NCBI GenBank assembly: GCA_022316685.1
Contig: JAKJHU010000062.1
Span: 1-64,000, forward strand
Length of the DNA: 64,000 bases
Origin: Progne subis subis
Lineage: Eukaryota; Chordata; Aves; Passeriformes; Hirundinidae
Direction: 5' to 3'
Shown piece after piece: positions 57,628 through 64,000 of this stretch. Position 1 is the first letter of the stretch, and every line of letters starts with the position of its first letter. Under the pieces are notes generated by a model that saw only the letters and a list, made by a program, of their open reading frames with translations, made no database searches and was not told the origin of the DNA. The translations under genes and the position numbers were made by a program.

Positions 57628-58213
57628 TGTTGTGACTTAACCCCAGCCAACAATTAAATACCATGTAGCTGCTTACTCACCCTGCCCCCACAGAGGGATG
57701 GGGAGGAGAAGTGAAAAAAAAAAAAAAGAAAGGTAAACACCATAGGTTAAGAATAGTTTAATAATTAGAATAAAATAGAATAATAATAGAATAATTATAA
57801 TAATAATTAGAATGAAAATGGAAAAAAAAAAACAAAGAGAGACGCAAAACCCAAGAAAGACAAACTTTTGATGCATGGTACGGTTGCTGACTGATATCCA
57901 GTCTGTTCCTTAACAATCACTAGTTCCTCCTGGCCAATTCCCTCCAGTTTATATACTGGAAATGGCATTCCAGGGTAGGGAATATCCCTTTGGCTAGTTT
58001 GGGTCAGCTGCCCTGGCCATGCTCCCTGCCAGCTTCTTCTGCAGCTTCTCAGTGGCAGAGTATGGGAAGCTGGAAAATATTGACTTGTGGCAAACACAAT
58101 TCAGCAACAACTAAAACATCAGTGTGTTATCGACATCATTCTCCTACTGAATCCATAACACAGCACTCTTCCAGCTGCTGAGGAGAAAATTTTCTCTCTC
58201 CCAGGTGAAATCA
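57628..58213 (+). mobile_element. ERVL-type solo LTR or LTR fragment
   Basis: It starts TGTTGTGACTTAACCCCAGC and continues CTGCTTACTCACCCTGCCCC, GGCTAGTTTGGGTCAGCTG, CAACAACTAAAACATCAGTG and CTCTCTCCCAGGTGAAATCA. From memory, these blocks occur in this order in a common avian ERVL-class LTR. The 5' end is clean (TG) and the likely end is CA at 58213. An A-rich/AATA expansion at 57713-57835 interrupts it. I saw no target-site duplication and no internal retroviral ORF. Confidence 0.75.
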
Positions 58214-59661
58214 GTGAACTTTCCTGGCCTTTTTGCTGCCAGGCATGTGCAGAACTGCCACTGTGACTTCATACTTGGTGCGTGGCAGTGTCCTTGCCAG
58301 GACTGATCCACAAACTGGGAATCATCCCCATTGCTTTGACACACACACGTATCAAGCACTGAGTGAAATGCAGGTGTCTCCTTTTTAACCCCAGTCTACA
58401 CTTAAGTTGGGTTCCTCCTTTCTCTCGTGGGATCTGACAGCTCATTTCCATGGGAAGTGCCCTCCCCAGGAGGCTGTGGAAGGCTCCAAGCATTGTTCTC
58501 ACTCCTGGATGCTGGTGCAGTTTGACATTTTTTGTATTGTTATGATGATGCAACGTGAATGAGACCTGAGATGGGAATGCCAATCTTAGTGATTCACCCC
58601 AACCACAGCTCTTGGTTTAGTCCCATATTCATAAACCTCCAGATTATTTTAATTATGTTTGTTTAGTTCCATATCCAGTTCACAAGGCCCAGTGAACAGC
58701 CAAAGCTGCCCAGGACCTCAGTGCCCATAGCCTCTGACACTCACCTGGGAGGACAAAGATCTGGGACAGGAGACTGGGTCCCCCATGTTCCAGGCCACTG
58801 TCTAAACATTCACCCATGTGGCAAATCTGGGTGAAATTGGTTCTTCCTCTGACAAATGCATTTTCCCCAGTAATGGTTTCAAAGCCTTACCTTCTGCAGA
58901 TATTTGGTGCTTAAGCACCATCCTTCTTTTCTTGGTGTTGCTATCGAGAGGATTAGGTAGGTCCCTGATGGCACGGGACATACATTGATCATTGATCAAT
59001 CCCAGTGAATCCCACTCCTACACGTGTGCCCCTCCTCATGCACCCCACAGGAGAGGCAGCAGGGCACCTACAGTCACTGCTGGGACACAAATGGTGTGAT
59101 ATTGTTTTGCCAATATCATGGTGAAGGATGAAGCCTACCTTTCATCATGTGCTCAAAAATTCTAGTTGATTCAAAGGATATCCCTGTGGTGTTTTCCCAG
59201 TGCAAGCTTTCTTGAGATTTTTTTTTTTTTTCCTATTAAGCAGCTCTTCTTTGCACTCCCCACCCCAAATATTATTAATATCAAACATTGACAAAGCCCA
59301 AAAATGTCTTAGTTGCAGCTAGAAAATACAATAAATTAAAAGGAAAAGCCCCAAGTCACCTGGTCTTCTAATTAATTGAATTTTATTTTTCTCAAGCTGT
59401 CTGGTCATAGCTTTTTATAATAGAAATCATATGTATCTTGTATAATTTTGTTATTACATCATAAAGTGCATGGAATTATTTAGTACACTGAGTACTAGCA
59501 AGTAGCAAAAACTGCTGGACATCTAAAAAAGCTCTATTTTCATTCCAGTTTCCTTTGGATGGTACTCTCGCGGTCTCAATGCCAACTTCTAGCGTTGATT
59601 GTTGCGCTGTAACAAAGCTACTGGAAAACGGATTCCTAACCACAACACTCGACGTCCTAAG

Positions 59662-60443
59662 TGTCACGGATTGAATTCATGAGGTGCCCAGAGCCTGTGG
59701 CTGATTTATCCTTCCAGCAGACCACCTTGCTCCTGCCCCGTGAATCGCTGTTGTTGTGGCCGAGCTACGTGCCAGAGATCCCTCCAACCTTCCAGGCTGC
59801 CAAGTCTGGTTTTGTGCCCTGGCTCCTCTCGGCTGGTCCCGTGGCAGAGGCAGTGATGCCTTAAGTTTTAGCTTTCATGTTTTTCAGATTCTGTGCTGCC
59901 CAGGGGTGCAGCTCTGAGCTTCATATTAAGTGCTGGTGAGCGCTCTTTGCTCAGCGAGTAGACAAAACAAATCCTTTTCCTGCTGAGGACCAACGACAAC
60001 TTTCAGGCCCAAAAGCACAAACAACGGTGGGTGAAGGGAGGAAAAAGAAGGATGGGACCTCACAGCCTGGAGCTGGAATTGGACAATTAAATCCCAATAT
60101 TCAAATGGACCAAAACTTATAAAAATGTAAGAATTTGTAACCAGTCAGCCATTTTGTGACCATTCTTAGTCCACCTTGGGCGTAGCCCTGGTCAGGCCCT
60201 GTCCTGCCCAAGGAGTACCCTTAAAGGCCTTTCAATAAACTCCTACTTTATTCTCTAGTTCTGTCCAGTCACTGTTTCAGGTCAGCCTTCCCAAGGGATC
60301 AGTAGCCACACGGCAGCCTCCCCACCACCCCTCACAGCCAGGAGGACACCGAGGGGCAGCAGCAGCTCCTGAGGAGGGAGGGAGCTGAGGGGCAGCCGCA
60401 AAAACTTTGTCTCGGTGAGACCGCAACTGCAACTCCCCACCAC
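59662..60443 (+). mobile_element. Probable LTR (second family) just downstream of SLCO1C1
   Basis: It starts TGTCACGGATTGAATTC and has a TATA-like ACTTATAAAAATGT near 60114. A polyadenylation hexamer lies 120 bases later (CAATAAACTCC at 60233-60243), followed by a U5-like C-rich stretch ending near CCCCACCACA at 60443. TATA, AATAAA and U5 in that order is the LTR plan. The end points are estimates and I found no target-site duplication. Confidence 0.55.
60247..60252 (-). terminator. Possible polyadenylation signal for SLCO1C1 inside LTR-like DNA
   Basis: AATAAA on the minus strand, about 410 bases past the SLCO1C1 stop, is the nearest perfect hexamer I see. It lies eight bases from a plus-strand AATAAA (60234-60239), inside the LTR-like block. 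Motif only. Confidence 0.3.
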
Positions 60444-60660
60444 AGGAGATCCCCTCTCAGCAGAAAAAATGGTGAGCAGCGTTTTTTTAGAGCTGTTCAC
60501 GTGCTCAGAATTGGTGATCTTTGCTTCTGGGGTTTACAGTGAGAATTGCAAGAAGGTGAACATTTTCAGGGTGGCTACTAAGATACTGCTTCACTGATGA
60601 CGGATTTTTTTCCTGGAACACCACTCACTGGGTAAAATCACGGTGGAGATCTCAGTATTC

Positions 60661-60883
60661 CTAAAGTCTGGTCTCCTTCTCTGGCCAGTAAGTTGACTGA
60701 ATTAACCGGTCACTATTGACAAAATTATTTTTTCTGCTCTTTGTCCCACAGGCGCCTCTCTCCCCGTTGGCTGAGAAGGTCTCGTCTTGTGGAGAAGACC
60801 TTTTTCGGAGAACCCAAAGGACAGCAACACTGAAGAAAATGGACACCGTGCCCAAGACCAAAGTCAGCCCCAGGTACACATAC
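60661..60883 (-). CDS. SLCO1C1: SLCO1C1 exon 14 (helix 12, C-terminal tail, stop)
   Basis: This 223-nt exon follows the acceptor ttctctctcag. It encodes [20 protein letters not shown] (helix 12), a basic tail and the terminal KETRL, then TAG at 60661-60663. The last residues TRL fit a class I PDZ ligand. Confidence 0.96.
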
Positions 60884-63800
60884 CTGAGAGAGAAATGATT
60901 GATCAGAGCCTATGGCAAAGGCAGCACACGACTACAAGGCATCAAGGACACATTCATATTTTCACCAGGTGAGGCTGGGTAAGGACACTTCAGTCAAGGG
61001 GATGACCCTGCAGAGGGGAAATTGTCAGCTCGCCCAGGTCAGGGACAGAGTGGTCTGTGGTCAAGAAAGCACCTCAGGCATTGACTGACCTCCACCCCAG
61101 TGTGCTTCAGCAAGAATAACATTAATATTTTAGTTACTCTATTTTTTGGTCGCCTCACAAACAGTACCAGCGATATCAAGACAACTTGATGGCATTTTTT
61201 CTTTGCAGGCATAATGACAGCAACAACAGCAGCAACAATAACATCATAATGTTTTATTAGCAAAAAGAGTCCCGGCTGAGATTCTGCTCTTTCCTTCAAG
61301 TTTTCAAAGCAAGATGTACCCTCCTCTCATGTTTATTTCCCTTATGGTGGGAGAAGGGACAACATGTTCTCCCATTTTCCTCTTACCACTGTTACTCCAT
61401 TCTTCATTTCTGGTGAAGCCTTTCACAAATGCAGTTCAGACAATTGCTGTTCTCTAGCAATAAATTGATAAAAACACTGCACTTAAGCCTCTAGATAAGC
61501 CCAGCATGTTTTGTAGCACCTTTGCCTTCCATTTTTTGATCCAGCTCCAACATGGAGGGAAATGAGGTTTAATAACTTATTTATACACACACACACACAC
61601 ACTGACAGCAGAGATATTGAAAGCTAAGGGGAGCTTTAGCATAAAACTGAAGTTTCAACACAACATTTTTTTTTGTGAATTATTAAGTGACAATTATTCC
61701 AGCTGATACTGACACAAGATGATCCACTCTCTCTCCCCCCAAAAAAGAGATTGAATCAAAAGAGAATGGTGAAATGTAAGAATCATTGTTAATATTGTTA
61801 GTTAGAGTCTTTCATTCAGTTTCAAATCTTTCACTCAAGTTTTCTAAATTCTTCTACCAGTGCCAGGTGCAGACGTACTTTAAGAACAGAAGTTAAAGAA
61901 TGAATGGAGAAGAGCTGTTACCTGAGTGCATGGGAGTCATAGAGTCTGCACGCTCCTCTTCCCCCACATCTTTTGCTTCCCCATTTCAGGCAAGTTGTAT
62001 CTATGGCTAGTCCGAAATACACCGGGGCTGGAATCCCCGCTGGGCGTATTTAACAAATAAATAGAGGTAAAAAAAATTTACTTTCCAGGGCGATCAGTTC
62101 TGATCTAGAGGCACTTCCATGCAGAGCATTAAATAATATATCCTAACAGCAATGACACTTCTACACTGCTGGCTCAGGAAGACGTGTCTTGTGCTTCCCA
62201 GGCACACACCGCCCTTTCCTCCCTGTGGGGAGCCAGGAAAACACGACAAAACATCAAAAAGCCTGTGGATGTCCGTGGAAGGAGTGCTGGCCACTCCTCC
62301 TGGTTTGGTTTCCTCGCCCTGCGGGACATCTCTGGGGAAGAAAAATTAGGAGATATTTCTCCTTTCTTGAGAGCAGTGGAGTCTGTTCAGCTTGGGTGTA
62401 AGGGTGTCCTGCGTGTTGAGGGTGTGATGAGAAGGGACAGAGACAGTGGGGCTGGGAGCCTGCAGTGGGGCTGCAGGAGTCCTCCAAGTATCTTGAGATC
62501 CTGCTGTGGCAGGGGCAAACCTACTCCAGCTCTTGGGGGTGATGGGAAGGAAAAGCCTTTTTTCATGTGCTGATGGGGAGATCATTGGCTCTGTCACCTG
62601 GGGAGCCACCCACGGTTGCTGGAGGAGAAAGTGAGCCTGGAGAGAAAATTCTGGCCTGCAAAAGTGTAAGAAAGAAGCCAGCAGCTTGTTTTGATGTAGT
62701 TTCATCCAGTTATCTAACTCTGCTCATGTAAATAGGTGACTTGCTTCTTGCTCTATTTTTTTTTTCATGAAGACATAGAAGATTTTAGAATTTCCAATTC
62801 ATTGGCATTTCATGTTACCCTTGATTTCAGGTGGCCCTACCACAAGTTTGCAGTGAACCCTGCTCCCAGGCACACATGTAGTTAGATTAATTCCCTTAGA
62901 AACTAGTGAATATATGCCTGAAATGCAATCACAAATTCTCACCCATAGCTGTTCTATGCTTGTTGCTGAGTAAGGGGACAAGATGTAACTTTGATGTTGG
63001 CTTCATAGTCTGGAGGATCACATCTCTATAAATATTGCCCTTGTGTATTTTAATCACACCTAAGAGACAATTATGTGATTTATGAAGCATAAAACAATTT
63101 TCTTTTTCCAACTTTTTTTTTTTTTTTTAAATAATATGATACTTATTTGCAGGTAGACATTGTTCTTTCCAACAATCAAAGCTTAATTCTAAGATAAGTG
63201 ATTAGTGAGGAGTGTATTAAAACCAACTCAGGAGTGCAAATGGACTTACCAAGTACTCTTATTGCCAGGGTATAAATACCAAGTGCAAATGATTTCAAGT
63301 GGGGTTTAATGCATCTAAAAATAATAATAATAAAAGAGGTGTTAACTAGAAATAAAGCATCAGGTGTAAATAATTAGAGCACAAATAGAAAAAAAGAGAA
63401 AGGAAAGAAGTGTGACCTTTTCCTCCTTAATGTCATGGACTTTGACCAAATTGCAGAAATACATAAAAAAGGTGATAAAACCAGATTGGCATCTAGGAAT
63501 TCTGAACGTCTATGCTCAACATCACATTTTAAGATGGATTTTCAGATGATATCAGCACTTGGGTGTTACTAGCGCAGGGCAAGAAAATTGATAGTGAAAT
63601 CATGCATCCATTGGATGGTTTTATTCAGTTAGACATTCCCTGAAATTACGGATCAAGTCCCAGGCTAGTACAAGATATTTAGGAACTCACTTTTCATTGC
63701 ACTCTATCTAGGATCAGGATCACACCTCCTGTAGAGGTAAATCCTGCAAACAATTCTCTGACAAATCAGACCATTTGCATTTGGACTCTTCTAAGATTGC

Positions 63801-64000
63801 AGGGTGAGTCCAACACACACATCCAGTTCTTCTGGCTCCAGATGAGTCCTGCTCCAGCCTTGGATCATGATCCTGGCTCCTTGAGGGAGGGAGAGGTGGT
63901 GGGCAGGAGAACAGCTGCCTTTCCCAGCCCTGCTATCAGCAGGGTGTGCATGGAGCCTCTCAGACTTGCAGGAATCACCCGCTCCCCCTCCAGCTGCTCA
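60661..64000 (-). CDS. SLCO1C1: SLCO1C1 (OATP1C1) thyroid hormone transporter, last three coding exons, gene continues past the right edge
   Basis: Exons 12 (63314-63250), 13 (62039-61922) and 14 (60883-60661) join in phase, with lengths 65, 118 and 223 nt as in the other SLCO1 genes. The C-terminus is [17 protein letters not shown]. This closely matches my recollection of the OATP1C1 end (SDxLLQxxYWPxKETxL), and exon 12 reads [19 protein letters not shown], also 1C1-like. OATP1C1 carries thyroxine across brain capillary endothelium and choroid plexus in mammals. Exons 1-11, including the start and Kazal domain, lie beyond the window, so integrity cannot be judged. Nothing seen is broken. Confidence 0.93.
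61583..61603. repeat. (CA)n microsatellite in SLCO1C1 intron 13
   Basis: About ten CA units. Confidence 0.9.
61922..62039 (-). CDS. SLCO1C1: SLCO1C1 exon 13 (helix 11, extracellular loop 6)
   Basis: This 118-nt exon starts after aatacgcccag and ends ctcag|gtaaca. It encodes [20 protein letters not shown] and [16 protein letters not shown]. Confidence 0.96.
62040..63249 (-). other. SLCO1C1 intron 12, no features
   Basis: A GC-richer stretch at 62.2-62.7 kb has overlapping chance open frames up to 129 codons. There is a poly-T run near 63112-63128. I see no exon or known repeat. Confidence 0.5.
63250..63314 (-). CDS. SLCO1C1: SLCO1C1 exon 12
   Basis: This 65-nt exon runs between attatttttag and acttg|gtaagt. 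It encodes [20 protein letters not shown], the loop before helix 11. Confidence 0.94.
63315..64000 (-). other. Start of SLCO1C1 intron 11, runs off the window
   Basis: No exon 11 (Kazal loop end and helix 10) is visible up to the right edge, so it must lie beyond. Nothing else is recognised here. Confidence 0.6.

Larger units (their letters stand above)
48891..60660. other. Intergenic region between SLCO1B (5' end) and SLCO1C1 (3' end)
   Basis: The SLCO1B promoter and any noncoding first exon should lie in the left part, but no distinct core promoter is visible. Contents are poly-T at 49359-49390, poly-A runs at 54.1-54.6 kb, a GAAA microsatellite at 55.4 kb, a TA microsatellite at 56.56 kb, a possible CR1 piece at 52.92-53.10 kb, and two LTR-like blocks at 57.6-58.2 and 59.66-60.44 kb. 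No coding exon is recognised. Confidence 0.6.

Noticed and set aside
1..64000. CRISPR array, operon or prokaryotic defence system
   Set aside because: The tandem repeats are microsatellites without spacers, and the gene structure is plainly eukaryotic with introns.
1..64000. tRNA or rRNA genes
   Set aside because: I saw no cloverleaf with A and B boxes and no rRNA core sequence. A covariance-model search would be needed to exclude small ncRNAs.

Overview
The window is a piece of a vertebrate, almost certainly avian, nuclear genome. It has long introns with GT-AG junctions, many CR1 LINE 3' ends (the dominant interspersed repeat of birds), ERV-type LTR sequences and abundant microsatellites, but no operons and no prokaryotic signals. 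Repeats were recognised by eye. A songbird is a reasonable guess from the LTR types, but this is inference.

The coding content is three members of the organic anion transporting polypeptide family 1 (OATP1/SLCO1), with nearly identical exon lengths and phases. (1) Plus strand, 10628-26421: a complete 14-coding-exon gene for a 704-residue protein, best matched to SLCO1A2. (2) Minus strand, 48867 down to 36967: a complete set of 14 coding exons of an SLCO1B-type gene. Its exon 11 carries one extra base that shifts the frame and creates a stop. (3) Minus strand, from the right edge down to 60661: the last three coding exons of SLCO1C1, identified by its C-terminal end (YWPEKETRL) and exon 12-14 sequence. 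The rest of this gene lies beyond position 64000.

Read in reverse complement the order is SLCO1C1, SLCO1B, then SLCO1A2 in the opposite orientation. This is the same order and relative orientation as the human 12p12 cluster (SLCO1C1, SLCO1B3/1B1, SLCO1A2), which supports the assignments. SLCO1A2 and SLCO1B are tail to tail, about 10.5 kb apart stop to stop. SLCO1B and SLCO1C1 are head to tail, about 11.8 kb apart.

Layout: 1-10592, noncoding flank upstream of SLCO1A2 with a GC-richer patch at 5.4-6.6 kb and simple repeats; 10593-27096, SLCO1A2; 27.1-36.9 kb, intergenic, with a probable LTR-derived block at 28.75-29.28 kb, simple repeats and a CR1 piece; 36.9-48.9 kb, SLCO1B; 48.9-60.66 kb, intergenic, with an ERVL-like LTR at 57.6-58.2 kb and another LTR-like block at 59.66-60.44 kb; 60.66-64.0 kb, 3' part of SLCO1C1.

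The three products are predicted 12-helix plasma-membrane transporters for bile acids, steroid conjugates, thyroid hormones and other organic anions. I found no novel multi-gene system. The points most worth checking are the SLCO1B frameshift, its GC-AG intron, and the LTR just downstream of SLCO1C1 that supplies the nearest polyadenylation signals.
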